Positions 8,138 through 16,719 are shown, counted from the stretch's first letter. The stretch is DNA of 64,000 nt from Hymenobacter metallilatus (GCF_003944705.1 NZ_RWIS01000001.1:310001-374000), one strand, 5' to 3'. The notes: a model not told the origin generated them from the letters alone. Program-made: numbers and translations.

Positions 8138-9646
8138 ATGGTGTTTCGCTTTCTGCTGTTCTGGCTGACCACCGGCCTGCTGTTTCTGGGGGCCTGCTCC
8201 ACGCCCGATGCCCCACCTGCTACCGACTACCTCAGCCGTATTCCGGACCCCAAAACTCTGGGCGAAACCTACCTCAGCAACCCCGACAGCCTGCTGGCTC
8301 CGGCCACCGTGCAGGACCTGAACGCCACCCTCCGCGCCCTGGACCAGAGCGGACGCGCCCACCTGGATGTGGTGGCCGTGCGTAGCATTGGGGAGGAAAC
8401 TCCCAAAACTGCTGCTACAGCCCTGTTCAACCGTTGGAAAATAGGCGACCCGCAGAAAAACAACGGCCTGTTGCTGTTGCTGGTACTCGACCAGCGGCGG
8501 GTAGAAATAGAAACCGGCTACGGCCTCGAAGCCGACCTGCCCGACATAACCTGCTTCCGCATTCAGCAGCAGTATATGGTGCCGCTGCTGCGGGCGCAGC
8601 GCTACGACTAAGCCGTGCGCCAGGGCGTGGCCGCCCTCATCCGCCAGCTTGGGGCAGGCTCGGCAGCCCTGGCCCCCGCCGACTCTGCTGTGGCTCCCGC
8701 GTCCTGGCCGGATGCCCTGGAGGCCCCGGAGGCCGTTGCGGGGCCCGTGGTGACAGATGAGTTGGCAGGTAATAGCTGGAGCAGCTTAACGGTGGTATGG
8801 GCCTGGATACTAGGCATACTATGGGTGGCTACCACCATTGCCCTGGCCGTGCAGAAACCAACCGTATCTGCCCCGCGCTGGGTGTTATGGCTCAGCCTGG
8901 TAGTAGTGCCGGTATACATAGCGCTGGTAGTATTCACCAGCTGGCCATTGCCCGCAGCGGGGTTGCTGGCCCTGTGCTACGGGTTTCCGCTGCTGTATGC
9001 CCATTGGTACCTGAGGCGCGTCGGCCGGGAGCTGCGCACCCGGTACGCCACCAAAACCCGGCACGAGCAGTACGTTTTTCTTCACCGGGCCCACCACAAT
9101 CTGGGTTTCACGGCCTGGCTGTTTCCGCTGGGGCTGGCTTTTTATTGGTCCCGCTACCGTCGTCGGCTACGCCAGCTGCGCGAGGCGCCGTACGCCTGTC
9201 CTGCCTGCGCCGCGCCCATGCGCCGCCTCAACGAGCAGGCCGATGATGAGAAGCTGGCGCTGCATCAGGTAGCGGAGGAGCAGGTGCAGTCCGTGGATTA
9301 TGACGTGTGGCACTGCCCCCAGTGCCAGCAGACGTTTACCCTCGACTATCAGAACCTGAGCACCGACGTGCTACCCTGCCCCGAGTGCCAGCACCGCACC
9401 CTGCAGCCCCGCACCGACCAGGTTGTGCACTCGGCTACTACCTCCTCCGAGGGCTGGGGCTGGCACGTACACCGCTGCTACTTCTGCAACCACGAGCAAA
9501 AGGAGAAGTACACTATTGCCCGCCTGGCCACTTCTTCCGGTGGCTCCTCCGGCAGTTCCTCATCGTCGGCCTCGTCCTCCGGCAGCTCCTGGTCCAGCAG
9601 CAGCGGCGGCTCCTCGGGTGGTGGTGGGGCTGGTAGCAGCTGGTAG
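8138..9646 (+). pseudogene. TPM-domain membrane protein interrupted by one in-frame stop
   Basis: The first part (8138-8611) has a lipoprotein signal (lipidated Cys20 in LLFLGACST) and a TPM domain with GDPQKNNGLLLLLVLDQR and VEIETGYGLEADLPD. It stops at a TAA at 8609-8611. The same frame continues without a shift from 8612 to 9646 and starts AVRQGVAALIRQL, which is exactly how a TPM domain goes on after RYD. The remainder has three membrane helices, two or three CxxC zinc-ribbon pairs (CPACAAP, CPQC, CPEC, CNHEQ region) and a Ser/Gly-rich tail ending SGGGGAGSSW. The stop is one base from CAA or GAA, so a nonsense mutation or a sequencing error is likely. Separate translation from the GTG at 8615 is possible but less likely. 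Confidence 0.75.
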
Positions 9647-9990
9647 GCACGGCTGGCACAGGCACTGGTGCGGGGCGGGCTACTACTCCTTATTTAACCG
9701 GACCGGCTGGCATTCTTTTGCCGAAATTTAAGGGTATCTTTACTGCTCTCATCACTGCAGCAGCCCACGGCTGCCGGCGTATTAATCGGCAGTAGTTCAG
9801 CCGGCATTCCGCTTCTCTGCTTTCGCTGCGCTTTTTTCTTCCGGAAAAGTCATTCGGAAGTGGGTTGCGCCGGGGCCGGCTACAGGAACTTTCCTGCGGT
9901 CAGGATTGTACCAAAGTGATACTCTTTTTTACCATTTTAAGGCTGTTCTTCGTCAGAACGGCCGCTACTTTAAGACGCTGACATACACGA
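9647..9990. other. 344-bp gap: probable leader of the cold-shock gene
   Basis: No coding frame is supported here. TATCTTTA at 9735-9742 is a possible -7 box. A short GTTCT/AGAAC hairpin lies at about 9946-9960, shortly before the cold-shock gene. A long structured leader would fit a cold-shock gene, but this is inference. Confidence 0.35.
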
Positions 9991-10458
9991 ATGGGTAGAT
10001 CACAAGCCACCTTCGGCAAGAGGGAAAACGAGAAAAAACGCCTGAAAAAACGGCAGGACAAAGAGGAGAAGAAGGAGGAGCGCCAGGCCAATGCTAAAAA
10101 GGGCCAGGGCCTCGACGATATGCTGGCGTACGTGGACGAGTTCGGCAACATCAGCTCCACTCCCCCGGACCCGAACCGCAAAAAGCAGGAGATTAAGCTG
10201 GAAGACATTCAGCTGGGCGCGGCCCGCGTGGTGGAGTCGGAAGAGGATGCCGTGCGCACCGGTACCGTTACCTTCTTCAACGAATCGAAAGGCTACGGCT
10301 TCATCAAGGATAAAGTAACCGGCGAGAGCATTTTCGTGCACGTAAACCAGGTGCAGGCATCGTCTCCGCTCAAGGAAAACGACAAGGTAACCTTCGAGGT
10401 GGAAATGGGGCAGAAAGGCCCCAGCGCGGTAGGGGTAAAACTAGCCGCCGCCGTATAG
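9991..10458 (+). CDS. Cold-shock domain protein with basic N-terminal extension
   Basis: The 155-residue protein ends in a cold-shock domain (about residues 88-155). It carries the RNA-binding motifs GTVTFFNESKGYGFIKD (RNP1 KGYGFI) and ESIFVHVNQV (RNP2-like). The first 40 residues are highly charged (REKNE-type Lys/Arg/Glu stretch), and a short hinge contains DDMLAYVDEFGN. This long form is common in Bacteroidota and differs from the 67-residue CspA of E. coli. It should bind single-stranded RNA and help translation or RNA remodelling in the cytoplasm. It is transcribed alone and is followed by a strong terminator. Confidence 0.92.
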   Translation: MGRSQATFGKRENEKKRLKKRQDKEEKKEERQANAKKGQGLDDMLAYVDEFGNISSTPPDPNRKKQEIKLEDIQLGAARVVESEEDAVRTGTVTFFNESKGYGFIKDKVTGESIFVHVNQVQASSPLKENDKVTFEVEMGQKGPSAVGVKLAAAV

Positions 10459-10484
10459 CCCAACCCATACGCTTCGTATACGCA

Positions 10485-10521
10485 AAGCGCCAGCTACTCC
10501 CGCAGTAGATGGCGCTTTTTT
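10485..10521 (+). terminator. Terminator after the cold-shock gene
   Basis: A GCGCCAgCTACT/AGTAGaTGGCGC stem with one bulged pair is followed by a run of six T. Confidence 0.85.
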
Positions 10522-10600
10522 GTTGGCCGGCATAGCAGCCACGATTAGCATAGCGCCCAAATCCGTATGTTACGGACTAGTTCATTACGCTACGTTATCC

Positions 10601-12277
10601 ATGCCGGCTGTATCCGTCCGGGCCCTGTGGTGGGCCTTGCTGCTTGTTCTTGTATCCGCTACCGCCCGGGCCCAAACGGCCCCGCCCGCCGCGGCCGACC
10701 TCGACGCCTTCTACGACCAGCTCAACGCCTACCGCACCGCGCGCTACCAGCCCCTACCCGAGTTGGAGGCCCTGCAGCTGCCCGCCACTTTCTCGGGGGC
10801 CGAGCTGAAAGCGTTGCGCCTGCAGGAGCGCCACATTGTACGCATTGATTTGGTGTACACGGCCTTTCGGCTGAACCCCACGTTCAATCAGCGCCAGCTT
10901 AACCTGAGCCGCATCCGCAACCTGGCGGCCGGCGTACCGGGCTTGCTGCAGGATGAATCGGTGACGTGGACGCTGGTGGAGCAGACCGGCTGCAACAGCC
11001 CCGCCGAGTGCCAGCCGTTTTTCCACGGGTTTGTGGTGTACGTGGCCCGGCACGCCACCGCCGCCACTATGCGCGCCGACCTCGACAGCCTCACCCGCAA
11101 GCTGCGCATCCTGGAGAAGAAGCGCCCCAAAGCCAGCAAGAAAGCCCAGGGCAAGAAGGTGGCCTGCAACCTGCCCGGCTCCCGGTTCAGCAACCGCCAG
11201 ATGGCCCGCAGCCTGCGCCGCCTCTACCGGTGCCCCCAGCGTGAGGCCCAAGTGGTGCAGTTTCAGCTGAGCGTGGATGCCCGGGGCGCTATTCAGACGG
11301 TGAAGGTGCTGCCCACGGCCCGGCCCGTATGCGTGGCGGAGCTGGAAGAAGCCATCCGCAAAAGCGTGGCCTTCACCTCCGGCTTCCCCATCGACCGCCG
11401 GATGTTCCCCTTCATTGCCAAGGGTGCCATCCGGCTGCCGCTGGGGCCGCTGCAGCTGCTGGGCCCGCCCGATATGGGTTTTACCAGCTTCGCCCTTCCC
11501 GATTCGGCGGCCCGCCTATACCGGGTGTTCCTGAAAAAGAAGAACAAGCAGCATAAAAACGACTATTGCGAGGCACGCATCACGAAAAAAGGCGAACTGC
11601 GGGCCGCCGCCGATACGGCCGCCCCCGAGCTGGCCCTGCCGCCCGATGCCAACGTGGTGAGCCGGGTGCTGCAGCGCCACCCCGAGTGGAGCAAGGAAGT
11701 GGTGGTGACGGACGTGACGGGCAGCATGTTCCCCTACACCTACGATTTGCTGGCCTGGCTGCAGCTCAGCGCCCTCGAAGACGAGAAAACCTTCGTGTTC
11801 TTCAACGACGGCAACGACCAGTCCGACAAAGACAAGCGCGTGGGCAAAACCGGCGGCCTCTACCACGTGCGCACCGACAGCTACGAGGCCATCAAAAACA
11901 AGCTCATTGAAACCATGAAGGCCGGCGGCGGCGGCGACGCGCCCGAAAACGACGCCGAAGCCCTGCTTTACGCCCAGCAGTTGGCCGCCGCCCCCGATTC
12001 GGCCGAGCTCATCCTCATTGCCGATAACTACACCTTCCCCCGCGACGCCCGGCTGCTCAAAAACACCACCGCCCACGTGCGCATCATCCTCTGCGGCGTG
12101 CACGACTACATCAACCCCAAGTACCTCGCCCTAGCCCGCAAGCACGGATTCAGCCTCCACACCATCGAGGCCGACCTCCTGGACCTGAGCAAGCTACTGG
12201 AGGGCGAAACCATCACCATCCAGGGCCAGCAGTACCAAGTGACGAAGGATGGTTTTAAACTGGTGCGGAAGACGTAA
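10601..12277 (+). CDS. Secreted protein with C-terminal von Willebrand A-like domain
   Basis: The start at 10601 gives a signal peptide (MPAVSVRALWWALLLVLVSA, ending ARAQ); the longer frame from 10520 overlaps the preceding terminator. The 558-residue protein has three parts. The first is an N-terminal helical region with four Cys. The second, in the middle, is a domain with FQLSVDARGAIQTVKVLPTA that resembles the TonB C-terminal/energy-transducer fold. The third is a C-terminal region with VVVTDVTGSMFPYTYDLL, a MIDAS-like DxTxS metal site, then GGGGDAPENDAEALLYA and IADNYTFPRD, as in vWA proteins. It may bind a partner in a metal-dependent way in the periplasm. I do not know a named family with this order of parts. 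Confidence 0.65.
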   Translation: MPAVSVRALWWALLLVLVSATARAQTAPPAAADLDAFYDQLNAYRTARYQPLPELEALQLPATFSGAELKALRLQERHIVRIDLVYTAFRLNPTFNQRQLNLSRIRNLAAGVPGLLQDESVTWTLVEQTGCNSPAECQPFFHGFVVYVARHATAATMRADLDSLTRKLRILEKKRPKASKKAQGKKVACNLPGSRFSNRQMARSLRRLYRCPQREAQVVQFQLSVDARGAIQTVKVLPTARPVCVAELEEAIRKSVAFTSGFPIDRRMFPFIAKGAIRLPLGPLQLLGPPDMGFTSFALPDSAARLYRVFLKKKNKQHKNDYCEARITKKGELRAAADTAAPELALPPDANVVSRVLQRHPEWSKEVVVTDVTGSMFPYTYDLLAWLQLSALEDEKTFVFFNDGNDQSDKDKRVGKTGGLYHVRTDSYEAIKNKLIETMKAGGGGDAPENDAEALLYAQQLAAAPDSAELILIADNYTFPRDARLLKNTTAHVRIILCGVHDYINPKYLALARKHGFSLHTIEADLLDLSKLLEGETITIQGQQYQVTKDGFKLVRKT

Positions 12278-12315
12278 GGCGCCTCTCTTTTCTATATGTT
12301 TCAACACCCATGTTG

Positions 12316-12347
12316 TATTGGTAAGTGAACTGTGAAGTCTACCTTTG
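12316..12347 (+). promoter_or_regulatory. Promoter of the HipA-like/DUF3037 operon
   Basis: TACCTTTG at 12340-12347 matches the Bacteroidota -7 box. TATTG at 12316-12320 lies 19 bases upstream, a normal place for the -33 box. The leader to the ATG at 12405 would be about 50 bases. Confidence 0.6.
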
Positions 12348-12404
12348 CATCCTTTCGTTCATTATGGTTTGCTATCAGCCATGTAATGATATTTTGAATA
12401 CTCT

Positions 12405-13244
12405 ATGCTGACGTCGCCAGAATTGTATCGAGTGCGAACAGTACGTGAAGTAATCAATACGTTGCACAAGCCCCTACTGGTAATGGCAGAGAACGGGGAG
12501 ATGTATTATCTAAAGTACACACGTTATCAGCCCTATGAGCTTAAATGCGAATGGCTATGCCACTACCTATTAAGGCTATGGAATATTCCAACACCTGATA
12601 TTGCAGTTCTTACTGTACCAACGGAAATATTTCCAACATTTCCGGTTGCCGCTCAGTCAGCAATCCGTTTCCTAAATCAACCTGCTTTCGGCTCCAAGCA
12701 GGTTCATGGCTCGATAGATAGCAGTGATTTCATTCAACATGGCTCATCCTCAGAGCTAGCAACTCTCACAAATCCTGATGATCTATTATGGATTTCCTTA
12801 TTCGATGCTTGGGTAAGCAATGATGACCGGAGAGCTAGTCACCATAATCTGATCATTGCCCCTGACTTATCTGTTGGCCGTAATAGGCTTCGATGTTGGG
12901 CTATTGATCATGCTTTCACTTTTACATCACGGCCTTTCGAGGAGCTCGAACACCAAGAAACTTACTTTAGCTACAATATAAATCTCTCTCAGGCAAGCAT
13001 AGCTAAAGCTGTATTGAATTCATGGAGAGAGAAATGGCCTCTTCTATGGACAACCGAGCTAAAAGCAGGATACTATCTTAGGATCAAAACTTGCCAAAAG
13101 AACTTTGCTCACGTATGCAGCTTATTACCAGCACCTTTTCAGTTAAATGAATCTGAGCAAACTCATTTGTTTTACTTCCTGTTCTGTCCGAAACGATTAG
13201 AACGACTCTGGGAAGAATTTTTTGCTTCTTTGCCACTATCATGA
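12405..13244 (+). CDS. HipA-like kinase (HipA_2 type)
   Basis: The 279-residue protein carries kinase features of the HipA superfamily: Lys37 in EMYYLKYT as the likely ATP-binding lysine, FDAWVSNDDRRASHHNLI as catalytic loop (Asp141, Asn148), and CWAIDHAFTF as the metal-binding Asp168 motif. It has no separate HipA N-terminal subdomain, as in the stand-alone HipA_2 family. HipA kinases phosphorylate protein targets such as tRNA synthetases, but the target of this family is unknown. It overlaps the next gene by the four bases ATGA, so the two are translationally coupled. The gene is clearly more AT-rich than all neighbours and uses many A/T-ending codons, a sign of transfer. No HipB-like antitoxin is adjacent. 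Confidence 0.72.
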   Translation: MLTSPELYRVRTVREVINTLHKPLLVMAENGEMYYLKYTRYQPYELKCEWLCHYLLRLWNIPTPDIAVLTVPTEIFPTFPVAAQSAIRFLNQPAFGSKQVHGSIDSSDFIQHGSSSELATLTNPDDLLWISLFDAWVSNDDRRASHHNLIIAPDLSVGRNRLRCWAIDHAFTFTSRPFEELEHQETYFSYNINLSQASIAKAVLNSWREKWPLLWTTELKAGYYLRIKTCQKNFAHVCSLLPAPFQLNESEQTHLFYFLFCPKRLERLWEEFFASLPLS

Positions 13245-14155
13245 ACACGACTGCTTTTTACACCTTGTTACGCATTATGCCCAATCCGGCATCAGGCGAA
13301 GCTGTGGTCGTGGGGCTGGTGCTGTTCGATGGAATGCAGCACGAGGTACGAGTGTCTAAGCGCAAACTCAAGCTCGCCATATTACTTGCTCGCAATGCAG
13401 AAGCGGCTATCCGATATGCGATTAGACAAATTGAAGCTCGAGTGGAGACAGATACCATTGCTAGAAGTCAAGCCATGGTATCAGAACGTCTACCCGAACT
13501 GACACAGCTTATGTCTCGTTCGGATTGGGAATACCTGACTAAGTATTCTAATGGATTACTTAGAGTGGATCATCCAATGAATGTAGCTATGTTCGATGGC
13601 GACAACCCAGCGCTTGTTTTTAATCAGCTATATACAAGCCTTGTAGATTCAGACGATTCAGTAAAACAACCTAAGCGGAAGACGTTAGTCAATGAGTCTG
13701 TCAAAACATTGATCCAGCGTGTCAAGCCTCAGGTTCACACAAATATAACTCTAACGCCCAAGCTGTTACCTGACCTTTTCTTCAACCTTCGTTTAGATTG
13801 TATAGGTATGAATGGCTCATTGATTGGTGCCCATAGCTTACATCTTGAGCAGCTGAGCATGGACACATTACAACAGCATTTCAGCGAGTGTCGATTTGCA
13901 ATTAAAAGTCTTAGCAAACACTACAAGCCTCAAAAGCCCCAGTCGAATATTCTGTATCTGTTAGCAGACGAGCCAGATGAACGAGCAGACCCTGACAAAC
14001 ATAAGTTCTGGCGTGCTATTCAGGAAGAGCCTATGTTAAAGGTAATTCCAACCGATGAAGCAGAGTTAATAGCCGACCAAATTGAAAGGACTGGTGCACG
14101 GACATTTCTCAACACGCCAACTAATCAACATGATGTCATAACGACATCCTTTTAA
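13241..14155 (+). CDS. DUF3037-like protein, partner of the HipA-like kinase
   Basis: The 304-residue protein opens with FYTLLRIMPNPASGEAVVVGLVLFDG, close to the YsLvrYvPdp.rgE.vNvGvvLfd signature of DUF3037. Members of that family are often encoded next to HipA_2-type kinases. The usual DUF3037 domain is about 120 residues. Here about 180 more follow, with a middle segment around NITLTPKLLPDLFFNLRLDC and an acidic EPDERADPDKHK loop, which I do not recognise. It has no signal peptide and should be cytoplasmic. The ATGA overlap with the kinase gene argues for joint action, as substrate, regulator or antitoxin; the choice is open. Base composition is AT-rich like the kinase gene. Confidence 0.65.
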   Translation: MNTTAFYTLLRIMPNPASGEAVVVGLVLFDGMQHEVRVSKRKLKLAILLARNAEAAIRYAIRQIEARVETDTIARSQAMVSERLPELTQLMSRSDWEYLTKYSNGLLRVDHPMNVAMFDGDNPALVFNQLYTSLVDSDDSVKQPKRKTLVNESVKTLIQRVKPQVHTNITLTPKLLPDLFFNLRLDCIGMNGSLIGAHSLHLEQLSMDTLQQHFSECRFAIKSLSKHYKPQKPQSNILYLLADEPDERADPDKHKFWRAIQEEPMLKVIPTDEAELIADQIERTGARTFLNTPTNQHDVITTSF

Positions 14156-14167
14156 TTCAAAATCGTA

Positions 14168-14233
14168 TTGCGCTAGAAACAAAAAGCGGCGGCAGCTCCT
14201 AGGAGCTGCCGCCGCTTTTTGTTTCTAGCGCAA
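14168..14233. terminator. 66-bp perfect palindrome acting as bidirectional terminator
   Basis: The sequence from TTGCGCTAGAAACAAAAAGC to its exact reverse complement is symmetric about CCTAGG at 14198-14203. It lies ten bases from the stop of lpd (minus) and close to the stop of the DUF3037 gene (plus). The inner GC-rich stem has A and T runs on either side, so it can end transcripts from both directions. Confidence 0.92.
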
Positions 14234-14242
14234 GCGCAGGAA

Positions 14243-15649
14243 TTACATGTGAATCGCGCGGTTCTCGGTAGCGGCAAGGCAGGCTTCCTTCATAGCCTCG
14301 GCATAGGTGGGGTGGGCGTGGCTCATGCGGGCGACGTCCTCGGCGGAGGCGCGGAACTCCATGGCCGTTACGGCTTCGGCGATGAGGTCGGCAATACGGG
14401 GGCCAATCATGTGCACGCCCAGGATTTCGTCGGTTTCCTTATCGGCCAGCACTTTCACGAAGCCGTCGAGGTCCATGGAGGCGCGGGCGCGGCCCGAGGC
14501 GCGGAAGGGGAACGAGCCGGTTTTGTAGGCTTTGCCCTGCTCCTTCAGCTGCTCCTCAGTGTAGCCTACTCCGGCCACTTCGGGCCAGGTGTACACCACG
14601 CCGGGGATGAGCAGGTAGTTGATGTGAGGCTTCTGGCCGGCAATGGTTTCGGCCACAAACACGCCTTCTTCTTCGGCCTTGTGGGCCAGCATGGCGCCGC
14701 GCACCACGTCGCCGATGGCGTAGATGCCGGGTACCGAAGTTTGCAGGTGCTCATCGACCTTGATGCGGCCACGCTCCTCCATTTGCACACCGGCAGCTTC
14801 CAGATTCAGGCCCGCGGTGTAGGGCGCGCGGCCCACGGCCACCAGGCAGTAGTCGCCCTCAAACTTCACTTCCTCGCCCTTGGGGTTGGTAGCGGTTACC
14901 GTCACGGCGTCACCCTCGCGGGTAGCGCCGGTTACTTTGTGGCTCAGGAAGAACTCGATGCCGATTTTACCCAGGATGCGCTTGAGCTCCTTGCCCAGAC
15001 CACGGTCCATAGTCGGAATCAGCGAGTCCATGAACTCCACCACCGACACTTTCGCGCCGAGGCGGGCGTACACCGAGGCCATTTCCAGCCCGATTACGCC
15101 GCCGCCAATCACAATCATGTGCTTGGGCACTTCCCGAATGTTCAGAGCCTCGGTGCTGGTGATGATGCGCTGCTTGTCCTGCTGGATGAAGGGCAATACG
15201 GTGGGCTTGGAGCCGGTAGCAATGATGACGTTTTTCGTCTCAATCTGCTGGGCCTCGCCGCCGGCCGTGGGCGCAATGCTGATGTGGTTCTTATCGACAA
15301 ACGAACCAACGCCGTGGATGACGTCGATTTTGTTTTTCTTCATCAGGAACTGAATCCCGTCGGTATTGGCCTTCACCACCCCGTTTTTCCGGTCGATGAG
15401 CTGGTTCATGTTAATCTGCAGGTCGCTCAGCTCAATGCCGTGCTCCTTGAAGGTGTGCGCGGCATTGTGGTAGTGCTCCGTAGAGTCGAGCAGGGCCTTG
15501 CTGGGAATGCAGCCCACGTTGAGGCAGGTGCCGCCCAGGGTGTCGTATTTCTCGATGAGGGCCGTTTTGAGGCCGAGCTGGGCGCAGCGGATTGCCGCTA
15601 CATAACCGCCGGGGCCGGAGCCGATAACGGTAACGTCGTATTGGTTCAT
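14243..15649 (-). CDS. lpdA: Dihydrolipoyl dehydrogenase (E3)
   Basis: The start at 15649 gives MNQYDVTVIGSGPGGYVAAI, the FAD-binding GxGxxG at the usual position; a frame extended to 15772 is not supported. The 468-residue protein has the redox disulfide GGTCLNVGCIPSK (Cys42, Cys47), a second NAD-binding GGGVIGLE motif, and the C-terminal HAHPTYAEAMKEA with the catalytic His and Glu. It reoxidises dihydrolipoyl groups of the 2-oxoglutarate, pyruvate or branched-chain dehydrogenase complexes, or the glycine cleavage H protein, and makes NADH. The sucA and odhB genes lie 26 kb away and gcvP at the right end of the window, so E3 is not in an operon with either. Confidence 0.96.
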   Translation of the reverse strand: MNQYDVTVIGSGPGGYVAAIRCAQLGLKTALIEKYDTLGGTCLNVGCIPSKALLDSTEHYHNAAHTFKEHGIELSDLQINMNQLIDRKNGVVKANTDGIQFLMKKNKIDVIHGVGSFVDKNHISIAPTAGGEAQQIETKNVIIATGSKPTVLPFIQQDKQRIITSTEALNIREVPKHMIVIGGGVIGLEMASVYARLGAKVSVVEFMDSLIPTMDRGLGKELKRILGKIGIEFFLSHKVTGATREGDAVTVTATNPKGEEVKFEGDYCLVAVGRAPYTAGLNLEAAGVQMEERGRIKVDEHLQTSVPGIYAIGDVVRGAMLAHKAEEEGVFVAETIAGQKPHINYLLIPGVVYTWPEVAGVGYTEEQLKEQGKAYKTGSFPFRASGRARASMDLDGFVKVLADKETDEILGVHMIGPRIADLIAEAVTAMEFRASAEDVARMSHAHPTYAEAMKEACLAATENRAIHM

Positions 15650-15682
15650 GCGAAGGTGAATTCGGTGGAAATCAACTGTGCG

Positions 15683-15690
15683 CGAAGGTA
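15683..15690 (-). promoter_or_regulatory. Probable -7 box (TACCTTCG) of lpdA
   Basis: On the minus strand TACCTTCG lies 33 bases before the ATG and matches TAnnTTTG at all but one fixed position. The -33 box is not clear. Confidence 0.45.
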
Positions 15691-15772
15691 CGGACAGGGA
15701 AGTTGGGAAGCCGGGAAATTGTGCAGGTGTGTTGGCTGGACATCCATATGGGTGGAAGGCGCACATTTTCAA

Positions 15773-15990
15773 CCACGTTGCGAACTAGAGCTAGAGCTAG
15801 TTCCCCTCCTTGGAAAATTCCGCGCATAAAGCGGCGTGGGCTAGGGGTGGTTGATCTTGCATGAGAACGTCAACTAAAAACTAATTCTAAAAACCGTACA
15901 GCTATTGTCAACCACCCCTAGCCCACGCCGCTTTATGCGCGGAATTTTCCAAGGAGGGGAACTAGCCCATAGCTCTAGTTCGCAACGTGG
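15773..15990. repeat. 218-bp long-hairpin repeat, copy 1
   Basis: Arms of about 82 bases at 15773-15854 and 15908-15990 are near-perfect reverse complements. Each runs from CCACGTTGCGAACTAGAGCT through CCCCTCCTTGGAAAATTCCG to GGCTAGGGGTGGTTGA, with two or three differences in the outer third. The 53-base loop contains CTTGCATGAGAACG and TTCTAAAAA. The same core and loop words occur in copy 2 at 24968-25161. It has no coding frame, so it resembles a MITE or a structured dispersed repeat. It sits 120 bases upstream of lpdA. Confidence 0.88.
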
Positions 15991-16260
15991 GCTCCTTTTC
16001 CTCAAACCACATACACGCCAAACGGCTCCCCTGCCGGCCACTGCCAGCGGGGGAGCCGTTACAACGACAGAGTAACGCCACGGAAGCTACAGTTACGGGC
16101 CGGCAGCTCCGGAACTCAGAGCCGGATTAGCACCGGTTCTTTCTGTCTGGGTTTCCGAGGGGCCGAAGCCCTGAGGAAAGAGCGAAGCGCCGCCTCACTT
16201 CCGGGCCGCCCGAACGGCTCCCCTGCAGCTACCCAGGCGGCGTTGCAGCAGCACTTCGCG
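15991..16260. other. Gap with a strong hairpin, no gene seen
   Basis: A hairpin at 16021-16060 pairs AACGGCTCCCCTG with CAGCGGGGGAGCCGTT. The word CGGCTCCCCTGC occurs again at about 16211. The frames here are shadows or lack start signals. The hairpin may end transcription of the minus-strand gene whose stop is at 16261. Confidence 0.45.
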
Positions 16261-16719
16261 TTAGGCCGCGCGCAGAGCCGACGCCGTTTCCAGCTGCTCG
16301 GCCAGCGTGCGAAGAATAACCCGCGCCAGCGCCAGGTTGGTGGTACGCGCATCTACTACCAGGGCAATCAGCTGTTCGCCGGTGCGCGTGAGGCGCAGCA
16401 GGTGCAGCTGGCTGGAAAGCGTAATCAATACGTCCTCCATCTGCTCATTGGGCAGGCCCAGGGCCGCCAGCGCTTGGTGCTTGCGCAGCACCAGCCCCAC
16501 CTGAAACCGGGCCGCGGCCGGCAGATCCAGCCCGGCGCTGGCGGAGTGCGCCGCCAGGCTGTTTCCCGAGGCCATATCAATTACCGCTACTGCCAGGGCC
16601 AGCGGCAGCTCCGCCCGGAACTGGTTGATCAGCTCCGCGGCCTGCCGGGCCAGCACCTGCCGGCGCTTGTGCAGGGCGGGCTGCCGGGTAGCTTTCTTAC
16701 GATACGACTTTGGTTTCAC
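16261..16719 (-). CDS. Roadblock/LC7-like protein, paralogue 1
   Basis: The 152-residue protein starts at GTG (16719). After a basic tail of about 25 residues, one domain of 115 residues reads LPLALAVAVIDMASGNSLAAH, then EDVLITLSSQLHLLRLT and LIALVVDARTTNLALARVILR. The pattern (hydrophobic strand, long helix, two strands, final N-L-A-x-A-R helix) fits Roadblock/LC7 small proteins, which bind Ras-like GTPases such as MglA or act as dimeric scaffolds. Two clear paralogues lie within 2.5 kb (17671-18126 and 18292-18669), sharing the LITL-Q-HLL and DTNLAIAR-type words. No GTPase gene is nearby. The basic N-terminal tail is unique to this copy. Confidence 0.65.
   Translation of the reverse strand: MKPKSYRKKATRQPALHKRRQVLARQAAELINQFRAELPLALAVAVIDMASGNSLAAHSASAGLDLPAAARFQVGLVLRKHQALAALGLPNEQMEDVLITLSSQLHLLRLTRTGEQLIALVVDARTTNLALARVILRTLAEQLETASALRAA

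Noticed and set aside
8615..9646. A separate gene starting at GTG 8615
   Set aside because: It starts in the middle of the TPM domain in the same frame as the part before the stop. It is better read as one interrupted gene.
14219..15829. A 536-residue plus-strand frame over lpdA
   Set aside because: It is an antisense shadow. The minus strand encodes dihydrolipoyl dehydrogenase with all its active-site residues.
16116..16352. A 78-residue minus-strand frame beside the Roadblock-like gene
   Set aside because: It is rich in Arg, Trp and Cys, has no domain, and overlaps the real gene in another frame.
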